64,000 nt of DNA, taken from Mesorhizobium sp. SOD10 (GTDB lineage: Bacteria > Pseudomonadota > Alphaproteobacteria > Rhizobiales > Rhizobiaceae). Position 1 is the first letter of the stretch; the number at the start of each line of letters is the position of its first letter. Positions 16,879-25,854 of this stretch are shown here, in pieces. The notes beneath the pieces are model-generated. The model worked only from the letters and a program-made list of their open reading frames with translations. It had not been told where the DNA came from and did not search any database. The stretch covers positions 310,001 through 374,000 of the forward strand of contig CCNA01000002.1 of NCBI GenBank assembly GCA_000824805.1, in the 5' to 3' direction. The position numbers and the translations under genes are program-made.

Positions 16879-17834
16879 GCCTGTGCTACCCGAAAACACG
16901 CGGCGGCATGCGCGTCGCTGCCAAGACCCGGCTTGCCGGCCTCGCAAGGCTCGTAGCGAACCGGACAGCGCGGGCCGAAGGCGCAGCCTTGCGGTAGCCG
17001 CAGCAAGGACGGCGGCGAGCCTGGAATGGCCGGCAGGCGGCGCGGTTTCTGGCCGGTCAGCGGCGGGATCGAGCCAAGCAGCGCCCGCGTATAGGGGTGT
17101 CGCGGATCTGAAAACAGCTCCGAGCGGGTACCGCGCTCCACCACGCGGCCGGCATACATGACCATGACGCGGTCGGCGAGCTCGGAGACGACGCCCATGT
17201 CATGCGTGATGAAGACCACGGCCGACTTATGCTTCGCTCGCAATTTGCGCACGAGGTCGAGAATGCCGGCCTGCACCGTGACGTCGAGCGCGGTGGTCGG
17301 CTCGTCGGCCACCAGCAGCGCCGGGTCGCAGGACAAGGCCATCGCGATCACCGCCCGCTGCCGCATGCCGCCGGAAAGCTGGTGCGGATAGCGCGACATC
17401 GCTTCGTGCGGATTGGGGAAATTCACCTCCGCCAGCAGTTGCTCGACGCGCTCCATCGCCTTGGCCTTGCTGACGCCGCGATGCGCCCGGATCTGCTCGG
17501 CGATCTGCCAGCCGATCGTGTAGACCGGCGTCAGCGCCGTCATCGGGTCCTGGAAGATCATCGCGATCTCGTTGCCGCGCAGGCGCCGAAGCTCGCGCGG
17601 TGGCAGCCCCACCAGCTCGCGGCCCTTGTAGCGGATCGAGCCTTCGATGGTGGCGTTCGGATCGGTGATGAGTCCCATGACGGCCAGCAGCGACACCGTC
17701 TTGCCAGAACCGGATTCGCCGACGACGCCAAGAATCTCGCTTTCCTCGAGATTGAAGGAAACGCCGTCGATGGCGCGCACCGGTCCGTCATGCGTGCGGA
17801 AGGACACTCTAAGATCGCGCACCGACAATATCAT
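16875..17834 (-). CDS. Peptide ABC transporter ATPase, DppD/OppD type
   Basis: First ATPase of the importer (319 residues). Walker A is GVVGESGSGKTVSLLAVMGL, the Q-loop MIFQDPMTALTPVYTIGWQ, the signature LSGGMRQRAVIAMAL and Walker B ALLVADEPTTALDVTVQ. The C-terminal segment has LPQGCAFGPRCPVRYEPCEAG, the extra Cys-rich region that in DppD-type proteins can hold an iron-sulphur cluster. It overlaps the upstream permease by ATGA and the downstream ATPase by ATGA, a tightly coupled unit. Confidence 0.93.
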   Translation of the reverse strand: MILSVRDLRVSFRTHDGPVRAIDGVSFNLEESEILGVVGESGSGKTVSLLAVMGLITDPNATIEGSIRYKGRELVGLPPRELRRLRGNEIAMIFQDPMTALTPVYTIGWQIAEQIRAHRGVSKAKAMERVEQLLAEVNFPNPHEAMSRYPHQLSGGMRQRAVIAMALSCDPALLVADEPTTALDVTVQAGILDLVRKLRAKHKSAVVFITHDMGVVSELADRVMVMYAGRVVERGTRSELFSDPRHPYTRALLGSIPPLTGQKPRRLPAIPGSPPSLLRLPQGCAFGPRCPVRYEPCEAGKPGLGSDAHAAACFRVAQA

Positions 17835-18802
17835 GATGCCCTCAGGCGTGGATCGAGAAGGATGTAGACGAAATCGACAACCGCGTTGGCAATCACCACG
17901 AACATCGAAGCGTACATGACCGTCGCCATGATCATCGGCAAATCGAGATTCTGCAGCGCATCATAAGTGAGCTTGCCGATGCCGTGCAGGCCGAAGACGA
18001 CCTCGGTGAGCAAGGCGGAGCCGCCCACCAGCGCACCGAAGTCGAGGCCGAACAGCGTGACGAAGGCGATCAGTGAGGTACGCAGCGCATGGCGAAACAG
18101 GATGCGGGTCTCCGACAGGCCCTTGGCGCGGGCGGTGCGGATATAGTCTTCCTGCATGGATTCGATGATGGCCGCGCGCAGCACGCGGCCGTAGATACCG
18201 ATATAGAGGACGGCCAGCGTGATCCACGGGATGACCAGCGTCAGGAACCAGCCTTTCGGATCATCGGAAAAATTCTTGTAGCCGAGCGGCGGCACCCAGG
18301 AGAAGGCCCAGCTGTCGTGATAGCGGCTCTGGGTGATCAGGTTCATCACCTCGCCCAGCCAGTAGACCGGCATGGAAATGCCGAGCAGGCCAAGCGCCAT
18401 CAGGAGCTTGTCCAGCCAGCTGTCCCGGGTGGCCGCGGCGACGATGCCGATGACGATGGAGACGACCACCCACAGGACCGCGGCCCCGAACACCAGCGAA
18501 AGGGTGACGGGGATCGAATCCATGACGGCCGGCACCACCTTCCAGCCGCGATTGACGAAGGAGGTCAGGTCGCCGGTGACGAAGATCTTCTCCATCATGC
18601 GCGTGTATTGCACATAGAGCGGCTGATCGAAGCCGAAGCTGTGACGCACCGCCGCCAGCACTTCCGGGGACGCGTTGCGGCCGGCGATGCGCGCGGCCGG
18701 ATCGGCGCCAGGCGTGGCGAAGAAGATCAGGAAGACGATCACCGAGATGCCGAACATCACGAACAGCATCTGACCGAAACGGCGCAGGATGGCGTAAAGC
18801 AT
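17831..18802 (-). CDS. Peptide ABC transporter permease, DppB type
   Basis: Inner-membrane permease (323 residues, about six helices). The N-terminus MLYAILRRFGQMLFVMFGISVIVFLIFFATPG is typical of DppB/OppB. The EAA loop reads YIRTARAKGLSETRILFRHALR, the contact site for the ATPases. The C-terminus LGFSV-like segment is replaced by IMATVMYASMFVVIANAVVDFVYILLDPRLR. It shares one base with the stop of the upstream DppC-type permease (TGATG). Confidence 0.92.
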   Translation of the reverse strand: MLYAILRRFGQMLFVMFGISVIVFLIFFATPGADPAARIAGRNASPEVLAAVRHSFGFDQPLYVQYTRMMEKIFVTGDLTSFVNRGWKVVPAVMDSIPVTLSLVFGAAVLWVVVSIVIGIVAAATRDSWLDKLLMALGLLGISMPVYWLGEVMNLITQSRYHDSWAFSWVPPLGYKNFSDDPKGWFLTLVIPWITLAVLYIGIYGRVLRAAIIESMQEDYIRTARAKGLSETRILFRHALRTSLIAFVTLFGLDFGALVGGSALLTEVVFGLHGIGKLTYDALQNLDLPMIMATVMYASMFVVIANAVVDFVYILLDPRLRAS

Positions 18803-19818
18803 CAGTCGCGCCCCAGCCGCACCTTGGAGCGCGGGTCGAGCGCATCGCGCAGGCCGTCACCGAAGACGTTGAGAGCCATGACCGAAACGGCGATCGCCAG
18901 GCCAGGCACCAGCGCCACCAGCGGCCGCGTGTAGAGCAGCGCCTGCCCATCCTGGATGATGGTGCCCCAGCTTGCGGCGGGAGGCTGCACGCCGATCGAC
19001 AGGAAGGAAAGCGCCGATTCCGTCAGCATGTTCAGTGCCATCATCAGCGGCACGAAGACGATGAGCGTGGTGGTGATGTTGGGCAGGATGTCGCGCCACA
19101 GGATGCGCCGGCCCGGCACGCCGAGATTGATCGCGGCGAGCACGAACTCGCTGTGCCGCAGCGCCAGGACCTGTCCGCGAATCGGCCGCGCGACATAGGG
19201 TATATAGACGATGCCTATGATGATGATCGGTAGCCATAGGCTTCCGGATTGGATCTCGATCGGCCCGATCGCGATGCCTTGCGCGATGGTGACAATGGAA
19301 AGCGAGATCGCCAGCAGATAGATCGGAAACGCCCAGAGAACGTCCAGCAAGCGCGACAGCACCGTGTCGGTGATGCCGCCGAAATAGCCCGCGATCAATC
19401 CTGCCAGCGTGCCGAAGATCAGCGTGAAGATGGTGGCGGCGCCGGAGATGAGCAGCGAGTTGAGCCCGCCATAGAGCAACCTCGCCATCACGTCCCGCCC
19501 CTGGCTGTCGGCGCCGAGGAAATAATTGCCGAGCCGCCAGGTCGGGCCGATCGGCGTATAGCCAAGCCCCAGTCCCTCGGTCGTCTGTTCCATTACCGGA
19601 ACGTCGGCGCCGTCGACCTGGATGACGGCGTCGAGCGTCGAGGCGAACGGATCCGTGCCCGCCCATTTCGCGTAGAGCGGCGCGCTGAAACAGGCGAGAA
19701 CGATGATGAGGAACACGGCCAGGGACGCCATGGCGGCCCTGTCCGTTGCCAGCTTCGCAAACGCGACGGCCCAGGGCCCTCGCGTCTTGCGCGGCATGGC
19801 GGCGACTTGGCTGGACAC
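18802..19818 (-). CDS. Peptide ABC transporter permease, DppC type
   Basis: Second inner-membrane permease (338 residues). The first helix is AAMASLAVFLIIVLACFSAPLYA. The periplasmic loop has YFLGADSQGRDVMARLLYGG, the family hallmark LGTDxxGRD. The EAA loop is ALRHSEFVLAAINLGVPGRRILWRDILPN. The start is GTG at 19818 with GGAAGG 6 bases upstream. The permease order here (C before B) is reversed relative to the usual dppABCDF order. Confidence 0.92.
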   Translation of the reverse strand: MSSQVAAMPRKTRGPWAVAFAKLATDRAAMASLAVFLIIVLACFSAPLYAKWAGTDPFASTLDAVIQVDGADVPVMEQTTEGLGLGYTPIGPTWRLGNYFLGADSQGRDVMARLLYGGLNSLLISGAATIFTLIFGTLAGLIAGYFGGITDTVLSRLLDVLWAFPIYLLAISLSIVTIAQGIAIGPIEIQSGSLWLPIIIIGIVYIPYVARPIRGQVLALRHSEFVLAAINLGVPGRRILWRDILPNITTTLIVFVPLMMALNMLTESALSFLSIGVQPPAASWGTIIQDGQALLYTRPLVALVPGLAIAVSVMALNVFGDGLRDALDPRSKVRLGRD

Positions 19819-19838
19819 GATGTGCCTTCCGCGTTTCG

Positions 19839-19870
19839 TTACTGCACCCAGGCCCCTTACTGCACCCAGG
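19839..19870. repeat. 14-bp direct duplication at the 3' end of the binding-protein gene
   Basis: TTACTGCACCCAGG occurs at 19839 and again at 19857. The second copy encodes the last residues and stop codon of the substrate-binding protein on the minus strand. The first is a spare copy four bases beyond it. Confidence 0.7.
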
Positions 19871-21518
19871 ACTGGGTGATAATCCAGTTGAACTGCGGGT
19901 TGAACTTGAAATTGCCGACGCGCTTGCTGACAAAATCAAGCCGCTTCGGTGTGAAGAGGCCGACCGCCGGCGCCTTGTCGGTGACCTGTTTGTCGATCGC
20001 CGCCCAAAGCTTATCGGCCGCCTTCTGATCGGTCACGCCAAGGTCCAGCGCCTTCTGCATCTGGGCGTCGATATCCTTGTCGCAGAAGCCGGAAATGTTG
20101 ATCGAAGCGTCCGAGCCCTCGCGGAAAGAGGCGCAGCTGAACAGGATGTTCAGGAAGTCCGAAGCTGCGGGATAGTCCTTGTACCACTGGGTGACGGACA
20201 TCTGCACTTTGTTGTTGGTGTTCTGGATATAGGTGAACTGCAGGTTGGACGAGATCGGCTTGACGTCGGCGACGTAGCCGATGCTGGTCAGCACGCTCTG
20301 CAGATACACGCCGATCGACCGCGAAATCGCGGTATCCTCGACGATGATGGTCACCTTCTGGCCCTTGGTGCCCGATTCCTCGACGAGCTGCTTTGCCTTG
20401 TCGACATCCGGAGCCGACCATTTGGCGCCAGGGTTCTTGGTGAAGGGGCAATAGTCCTCATGTCCGGGGAAGTCCGGCGGCAGCACCTGGCAGACCGGCG
20501 AGGCCAGCACCTTGCCGCCGAACAGCTTGACCAGCGTGTTGCGGTCGACTGCGTAAGCCACGGCCTGGCGGGCCTTTTCATTGTCGAACGGAGCCATGCG
20601 GGTGTTCAGCGGCGCGTACCACCAGGCCGAAAGCGGCGAGATGTGCAATTGGTCCATCGACTTGCTGCCGAGCTCGCCGAGGCGGTCGCTGGGCAGCGCG
20701 TCGAACATCCAGTCCGCTTCGCCGTTCTGGATGGCCGTCACGGCCGCCTCTTCCGACAGGCCGAAATCATACTGCACGACATCCGGGTAGCCCTCCGGCT
20801 GGGCTTCCTCGCTCCATTGCTTGAAGTTGGGATTGCGGGAAACCGTCATGCCCTTGTTGGGATCGAAGGCCGAGATCATGTAGGGGCCGGTGCTGGGGAT
20901 CGGCTTGGAGCCCATATCCTCCGCCGGCGTGTCCGCCGGCAGGATCACGGCATGCGGCAAGGCGAGCTTGTAGAGAATCTCGGCGTCCGGCTTGGTGAGA
21001 TTGAGGGTGATCGTGCCGGCCGCCTCGTCGGCGACGACACCGCCTTCCAGCGTGCAGCTCTTGGCGTCGGCCAGGCATTTGTCGGCGCCGACAATGCCTG
21101 CATAGAACGTGCCCGAGGTTGGCCCGGAGACCTTGAAGATGCGCTGGAACGAGGCGACGACGTCCTTCACGCCGAGATCCTGTCCGTTCGAGAACTTGAT
21201 GCCCTTGCGCAGCTTGAAGGTGAAGGTCTTGCCGTCATTGCTCACCTGCGGCATCGCCTCGGCCAGATCGGGAACGATGCTGAAGCCATCGACGCCCTCG
21301 GCTTTGCGGAAGGCGACTAGGCCGTCATAGATCGGCTGGTACATCTGCCAGCCCTGATCGGTGTAGTTGATGTGCGGATCGAGCGTTCCGGCCGCTGACC
21401 GGGCGAGAAGGCGAATGGTGCCGCCGCGGTGCTCCTTGAGATATTCGGCCTGCGCCGGAGCGAGCCACGAGCCGGCCAGCAATGCCGCGGCTGACGCGGC
21501 CAAAAGAAGTTTCTTCAT
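19857..21518 (-). CDS. Peptide ABC transporter substrate-binding protein (family 5)
   Basis: Periplasmic receptor of 553 residues in the DppA/OppA family. Signal peptide MKKLLLAASAAALLAGSWLAPAQA. The mature protein starts EYLKEHRGGTIRLLARSAAGTLDPHINYTDQ, typical of SBP_bac_5, and continues with FTFKLRKGIKFSNGQDLGVKDVVASFQRI. GPYMISAFDPNKGMTVSRNPNFKQW and DALPSDRLGEL also fit. The mature part has a single cysteine pair per lobe. It lies 15 bases after the peptidase gene upstream, so peptide uptake and hydrolysis are co-expressed. Exact substrate unknown. Confidence 0.93.
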   Translation of the reverse strand: MKKLLLAASAAALLAGSWLAPAQAEYLKEHRGGTIRLLARSAAGTLDPHINYTDQGWQMYQPIYDGLVAFRKAEGVDGFSIVPDLAEAMPQVSNDGKTFTFKLRKGIKFSNGQDLGVKDVVASFQRIFKVSGPTSGTFYAGIVGADKCLADAKSCTLEGGVVADEAAGTITLNLTKPDAEILYKLALPHAVILPADTPAEDMGSKPIPSTGPYMISAFDPNKGMTVSRNPNFKQWSEEAQPEGYPDVVQYDFGLSEEAAVTAIQNGEADWMFDALPSDRLGELGSKSMDQLHISPLSAWWYAPLNTRMAPFDNEKARQAVAYAVDRNTLVKLFGGKVLASPVCQVLPPDFPGHEDYCPFTKNPGAKWSAPDVDKAKQLVEESGTKGQKVTIIVEDTAISRSIGVYLQSVLTSIGYVADVKPISSNLQFTYIQNTNNKVQMSVTQWYKDYPAASDFLNILFSCASFREGSDASINISGFCDKDIDAQMQKALDLGVTDQKAADKLWAAIDKQVTDKAPAVGLFTPKRLDFVSKRVGNFKFNPQFNWIITQSWVQ

Positions 21519-21533
21519 GTCGTCATTCCCCTT

Positions 21534-22439
21534 TCAATTGTCGTTGTCGTCCAGGAAGTCTCCCACCACCCGCATGCAGAGATCCTGCTCCTCGACATGC
21601 GGCATGTGGCTGGAATGCTCGAATACCTGCCAGCGCGATCCCTTGATGCCGTCCTTGAAGGGCTGGACGGTCGCGGGCGTGGCTTCGTCGTAACGGCCGG
21701 AGATGAGGAGCGTCGGAACATCGATGGCCGGCAGGCGGTCAATGACGCTCCAGCTCTTCAGCGTGCCGATGACGTGGAATTCGTTCGGGCCGTTCATCAC
21801 ATTGTAGACGGTCGGATTGCGCACGATCTGGGCGAAAGTCTCCGTCACCTCGGGCGGGAACGGCACGACCCGGCAGACATGCCGTTCGTAGAACCGCATC
21901 GTCGCTTCCTGATACGCTGGGTCGTCCGTCGTGCCGGCCTGTTCATGCTTCGTCAGCGTCTCCTGCACGTCCCTCGGCAGATCGGCCCGCAGCCGGTTGG
22001 CCTCCTCGACCCAAAGCTTCATGGAAGCCGGTGAGTTGGCGATGGTCAGCGACTTCAAGCCTTTCGGCCGGGTCACGCCATATTCGGCGCCCAGCATGCC
22101 GCCCCAGCTTTGACCCAGCACATGGAAGCCGCCGCGAATGCCGAGATGGTCGACGAGGTTTTCCAGCTCATCGATGAAGAGCTGGGGCGTCCAGAAATCG
22201 GCGCCCTTCTCAGGCAGCAAGGTGGAATTGCCGCAGCCCAACTGGTCGTAATGGATGACGGCGCGGCCGCCTCGGGCAAGAAGCTTGTAGGCATCAACGT
22301 AATTATGGGCAGCACCCGGCCCGCCATGCAGGATCACCACCGGAGCCTTGCCGGCATCAAGATTGCCGCTGATCCGGTACCAGGTTTCGTAGGCGCGAAA
22401 GCCGGCGCGCCCTTCCTTGCTGACGATCTCGGACGACAT
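21534..22439 (-). CDS. Proline iminopeptidase-family alpha/beta hydrolase
   Basis: A 301-residue serine hydrolase of the proline iminopeptidase / L-amino-acid amidase family (S33), releasing N-terminal residues from peptides or amides. The oxyanion segment is VVILHGGPGAAHNYVDAY and the nucleophile elbow FHVLGQSWGGMLGAEY. The Asp is in LLISGRYDEATP and the His in FEHSSHMPHVEEQD. IHYDQLGCGNSTLLPEKGADFW matches the characteristic DQxGxGxS region. The start at 22439 is set by GGGAG upstream; a longer frame to 22472 lacks one. It sits between an M17 aminopeptidase and the peptide transporter, consistent with intracellular peptide breakdown. Confidence 0.88.
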   Translation of the reverse strand: MSSEIVSKEGRAGFRAYETWYRISGNLDAGKAPVVILHGGPGAAHNYVDAYKLLARGGRAVIHYDQLGCGNSTLLPEKGADFWTPQLFIDELENLVDHLGIRGGFHVLGQSWGGMLGAEYGVTRPKGLKSLTIANSPASMKLWVEEANRLRADLPRDVQETLTKHEQAGTTDDPAYQEATMRFYERHVCRVVPFPPEVTETFAQIVRNPTVYNVMNGPNEFHVIGTLKSWSVIDRLPAIDVPTLLISGRYDEATPATVQPFKDGIKGSRWQVFEHSSHMPHVEEQDLCMRVVGDFLDDNDN

Positions 22440-22478
22440 TGCGGCTCCCTGCTTGATTGAAGACATTGTCATTGCCGC

Positions 22479-23993
22479 TTAGTTCGCCGCCCGGCCGGAC
22501 TGCACCCACTCTTCCAGCATCTGCACGCCGAATGCCGTGGCGCCTTCGCGGCCCAGCGGCCGGTCCTTGTCGGCTAGTTCCTTGCCGGCAATGTCGAGAT
22601 GCACCCAGGGACGGTCCTCAGTGAAATTGCGCAGGAAGGCCGCGGCATAGGGCGCGTCGCCGTCCTCCATGTCCTTGGCGTGATGGCGGATGTCGGCAAA
22701 GGGCGATAGCAGCCCCTCGTCATAGGCCCGGTCGAGCGGCAGCTGCCAGAACCGCTCGCCGACCTTTTCCCCGGCCGCGATCATGCGGGAGGCAATCGTG
22801 TCGTCGGTGCTGAACAGACCGGCGAAAACCGAGCCGAGGCCGCGCATCACCGAATAGGTCAGCGTGGCCAGATCGACGATCACCGACGGATTGAAGCGCG
22901 AGGCGGCATAGTAGAGGCAGTCGGCGAGGATCAGCCTGCCTTCCGCATCCGTATCGAAGACCTCGACCGTTTGTCCCGATGCTGTCGTGATGATGTCGCG
23001 CGGCTTGAGCGCTGTGCTGGATGGCATGTTCTCGGCGATGCCGAGCACGCCGACGGCGTGCACGGGGCTGCCTTGCCGCGCGAGTGCGATCAACAGGCCG
23101 ACCACGGCGGCGGCGCCGCCCATGTCGGCCTTCATGTCGAACATCTGCTCGCCGCGCTTGATGCACAGGCCGCCGGAATCGAAGCAGACGCCCTTGCCGA
23201 CAAAGGCCAGCGGCTGTGCGGGAGCGCCCTTGCCGCGATAGCGCAGGACGGCGACGCGCGGCGGTCGCGTCGAGCCGGAGCCGACCGCCAGGATCGCATT
23301 CATGCCGAGCTCCTTCAGCCGCGCCGCGTCGAGTATCTCGACATCGATGCCGGCCTCGCGCAGCGGCTCCAGGTGGTCATGGAAATTGTCGGGGTGGAGA
23401 TGGTTCGGCGGCAGGTTGACCAGCGTGCGCGCATATTCGACGCCGTCGGCGATGGCATTGATCCGCGCCAGCGCCGCCTTGAGCTCCGGACCGGCCGCGC
23501 CGATCAATTGCACCCGCAAGGTCCGGTCAGCCCCGGCACCTTGCCGCCGGTTGCGCATGTCGAAACGATAGCGCCGCAGCCGCATGCCGAGCGCAATCCG
23601 CGCCAGGAGTTCCGCTGCCGGAAGCTCGACACCCGAGAGCGAGTCCAGCACCAGGGTAGCGGCGCATTCGCCCTTGCCTTCCAGATGCGCTGCAAGCAAA
23701 CCGCCGGCTCGCGCCAGGGAAAGCGTGGTTACGGCCTCGGCCCTGCCCAAGGCCAGCACCACCACGCGCCGGGCCGATACCGCCTTGGGAGCGATGACGT
23801 CGACGCAGGCGCCGGATTCCTCAAGGGCGGCCGGCTCGGCGCAAGCGCGGGACAGAATCCCGTCCATCTCGGCATCGAGGGCCGCTGCCCGGGGCCCAAA
23901 ACCTGCTTGAGCGGTTTGCAGGATCACGATGACCGAGGTTTCCGCGGAAATCTCGTCCGCCGCTTCGAAGACCGGCGCCGGCGACTGAGGCAT
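22479..23993 (-). CDS. M17 leucyl aminopeptidase-family protein
   Basis: Cytoplasmic zinc/manganese aminopeptidase of 504 residues that removes N-terminal residues from peptides. The catalytic domain contains LAFVGKGVCFDSGG (metal-binding Lys and Asp), MKADMGGAAAVVGLLIALA (catalytic Lys/Asp segment) and the M17 signature in slightly altered form, VFDTDAEGRLILADCL (family consensus NTDAEGRL). FWQLPLDRAYDEGLLSPFADIRH and PWVHLDIAG complete the C-terminus. The start at 23993 follows GGGAGAACGAG; frame continues to 24245 without support. It is the first gene of the peptide operon, divergent from a LysR regulator. Confidence 0.9.
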   Translation of the reverse strand: MPQSPAPVFEAADEISAETSVIVILQTAQAGFGPRAAALDAEMDGILSRACAEPAALEESGACVDVIAPKAVSARRVVVLALGRAEAVTTLSLARAGGLLAAHLEGKGECAATLVLDSLSGVELPAAELLARIALGMRLRRYRFDMRNRRQGAGADRTLRVQLIGAAGPELKAALARINAIADGVEYARTLVNLPPNHLHPDNFHDHLEPLREAGIDVEILDAARLKELGMNAILAVGSGSTRPPRVAVLRYRGKGAPAQPLAFVGKGVCFDSGGLCIKRGEQMFDMKADMGGAAAVVGLLIALARQGSPVHAVGVLGIAENMPSSTALKPRDIITTASGQTVEVFDTDAEGRLILADCLYYAASRFNPSVIVDLATLTYSVMRGLGSVFAGLFSTDDTIASRMIAAGEKVGERFWQLPLDRAYDEGLLSPFADIRHHAKDMEDGDAPYAAAFLRNFTEDRPWVHLDIAGKELADKDRPLGREGATAFGVQMLEEWVQSGRAAN

Positions 23994-24218
23994 AAAAGCT
24001 CGTTCTCCCATTCCAGGGCGCCTGCCGAGGCTGGCTGGCCTGCGCCATACGCAAGCTTCGCCGGCCACCGGTGGAAACCGGTGATCCCGGTCTCCGCCGC
24101 TGGTGGAACGGCATCGGAGTGCCCTAACAATCGTTTTTGGATGGCGACTTAGTCGCTCTTGCCTTTTGGGTATCCCCGAACCGGCCGGGCGATCAAACGC
24201 CAATTTTGCCCAAGTCGA

Positions 24219-24247
24219 TTGACAAAAACTCAACTGACATTTCATGA
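24219..24247 (+). promoter_or_regulatory. Probable promoter of the LysR gene
   Basis: A perfect -35 hexamer TTGACA at 24219-24224 is followed after 17 bases by a weak -10 (TCATGA at 24242). The predicted transcription start falls at about 24254, next to the ATG at 24255, so the mRNA may be leaderless. Confidence 0.4.
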
Positions 24248-24254
24248 TCCGCGA

Positions 24255-25157
24255 ATGGCCCTGCCCTCACTCAATGGCATGCGCGCTTTCGAGGCCGCCG
24301 CGCGCCTCGGCAGCATCAAGGATGCAGCGGAAGAGCTGCATTTGACGCCCTCGGCCGTCAGCCGCCACATCCGCGCGCTTGAAAGAAACCTCGGCCAGGA
24401 CCTGTTCGAGCGCGGCTTTCGCCAGATCACCCCGACCATCAGGGGCTCATATTACGCGCGCTCTCTCTCGGAGGCATTCGAGGCCATCTGGCGCGCCACC
24501 GACGACGTCAGCTTCGTCGATGCGCCGGGGCACGGCAGGACCCAGCGTGTCAGGGTCTTGTGCGTGCCGACCGTCCTGAATCTTTGGCTGGCGGACCGGC
24601 TGCCGAATTTCCGGCGACTGCATCCGTCCGTGGATCTGGAGATCTCGACGTCGGGCAAGCGCGCCAACTTCGATTTGGCCATTGTCGACGAGTTCGTCTA
24701 CAAGGCCGGTCCTGCCTTGACGCTGCTGATCCCGCTCCTGCTGACGCCGGTATGCGCGCCCTCTTTGCTCGAAGGGCCGGTGCCGCTCAGAACGCCCGCC
24801 GATCTGGTCAACCATCACCTGATCCACGAATGCGAGACCATGCGCTGGCGGCGCTGGCTGGAGCAGGAGGGCGTCCTGGACACGACGCCCAAATCCAGCA
24901 CGACGCTCGATGACTGCACCTTGATCATGCGCGAGGTGATAAACGGCGCGGGGATCGCTCTGGCCGACACCATAATGGCGCAGGACCTTCTGCAGCAAGG
25001 CAAGCTTGTCGCCCCCTTCAGCGCCCGCCACACCTATCCTGCCGGCATCTACCTGCATCAGCGCCGCAGCATCGGGAACAAGCCGGGCACCGGTCTGTTC
25101 CAGGATTGGCTGCTCGCCGAGATCGCCGACCATAAACGCACCATGGGCATCCCGTAG
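24255..25157 (+). CDS. LysR-family transcriptional regulator (GcvA-like)
   Basis: A 300-residue regulator. The N-terminal winged helix is typical: LNGMRAFEAAARLGSIKDAAEELHLTPSAVSRHIRALE, then LFERGFRQITPTIRG. An effector-binding domain follows, with VRVLCVPTVLNLWLADRLPNFRRLHPSVDLEISTS. The RAFEAAARLGS start marks the GcvA/AmpR subgroup. It is divergent from the aminopeptidase-transporter operon with about 260 bases between, so it probably controls that operon and itself. No ribosome site precedes the ATG, which fits a leaderless message. The ligand is unknown; a peptide or amino acid is plausible. Confidence 0.9.
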   Translation: MALPSLNGMRAFEAAARLGSIKDAAEELHLTPSAVSRHIRALERNLGQDLFERGFRQITPTIRGSYYARSLSEAFEAIWRATDDVSFVDAPGHGRTQRVRVLCVPTVLNLWLADRLPNFRRLHPSVDLEISTSGKRANFDLAIVDEFVYKAGPALTLLIPLLLTPVCAPSLLEGPVPLRTPADLVNHHLIHECETMRWRRWLEQEGVLDTTPKSSTTLDDCTLIMREVINGAGIALADTIMAQDLLQQGKLVAPFSARHTYPAGIYLHQRRSIGNKPGTGLFQDWLLAEIADHKRTMGIP

Positions 25158-25193
25158 CGCATTCCGGAAAGATGTGCCGACCGAAGGCTGCGC
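25157..25193. repeat. Degenerate extragenic palindrome, module A
   Basis: GCGCATTCCGGAAAGATGTG at the left end and a final CTGCGC resemble the module at 1294, with weaker pairing. It starts at the last base of the LysR stop codon. Confidence 0.4.
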
Positions 25194-25197
25194 AAAC

Positions 25198-25228
25198 AAA
25201 AAGGCGGCGGCCGACCGGCCACCGCCTT
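25198..25228 (-). terminator. Terminator of the small lipoprotein gene
   Basis: On the minus strand GGCGGTGGCC and GGCCGCCGCC form a GC-rich stem followed by five Ts. It lies just downstream of the gene ending at 25249. Confidence 0.75.
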
Positions 25229-25248
25229 CGCGTTGTCGACGGCTGCGC

Positions 25249-25515
25249 TCAACCCTTGATAGTGGCAGTCAGCTCGTCATAGGCCTTGCAGGCTTCGTCG
25301 AGCGTCGTCGGGCCCTGATATTTGGTCGTCACGGCCTGCACCTTGGCGGTCAGATCGGCCGCCTTGCTCGGATCCTTGGTGATCGCTTCCTGGAGGGCGG
25401 CAGCCATGTCCTGCGCCTTCTTGGCAGCGATTTCCTGCGTGCATTCCGGCCCCTTGGAGCAAGCCGAACCGGCCAACGCCGCAACACCCACGGCAACGAG
25501 CAAAAACTTCTTCAT
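25249..25515 (-). CDS. Small putative lipoprotein, helical
   Basis: An 88-residue exported protein. The N-terminus MKKFLLVAVGVAALAGSACSKG has a Lys-Lys start, a hydrophobic core and a Cys in a lipobox-like but imperfect GSAC context. The mature part is a short helical region (CTQEIAAKKAQDMAAALQEAITKDPSKAADLTAKVQ) with two further Cys (PECTQE, DEACKAYDEL) that could pair. The ATG at 25515 follows GAGGAG; the frame extends to 25647 without support. Family unrecognised. Confidence 0.75.
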   Translation of the reverse strand: MKKFLLVAVGVAALAGSACSKGPECTQEIAAKKAQDMAAALQEAITKDPSKAADLTAKVQAVTTKYQGPTTLDEACKAYDELTATIKG

Positions 25516-25741
25516 GTCAATCATCTCCTCAAAAAAGGCAGCCGCCCATCGCCGCTGCCTCCACTGGCCGAAGCCGAGCGTGCCATAACCTCTGATTGTG
25601 GCGGCGCGCAACGACTGGGCTGCATAAACTTGTGAACGAGGTTGCAATATCGCGGCGATCCGAATTCAAGCCGCCCAACACATGTAAAACATCAATCAGA
25701 CGCGGGTCGCATGAGGCCATTCAGGCTTGACGCGCTTCCCA

Positions 25742-25838
25742 GCAATTCCAGGAAAATGTGAACCGGTTCTACGGCCGGAATTTCTAAAAACAAAGAGATA
25801 GAGCGTCTCGCCGTTTTCGTGAACGGTGAGACGCTCTA
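25742..25838. repeat. Composite extragenic palindrome (modules A+B)
   Basis: GCAATTCCAGGAAAATGTGA...GGCCGGAATTTC is module A. CAAAGAGATAGAG links it to module B, GAGCGTCTCGCCGTT paired with AACGGTGAGACGCTC. This uninterrupted copy defines the full two-module element. Confidence 0.75.
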
Positions 25839-25854
25839 GGTCAACTGGACAAGT

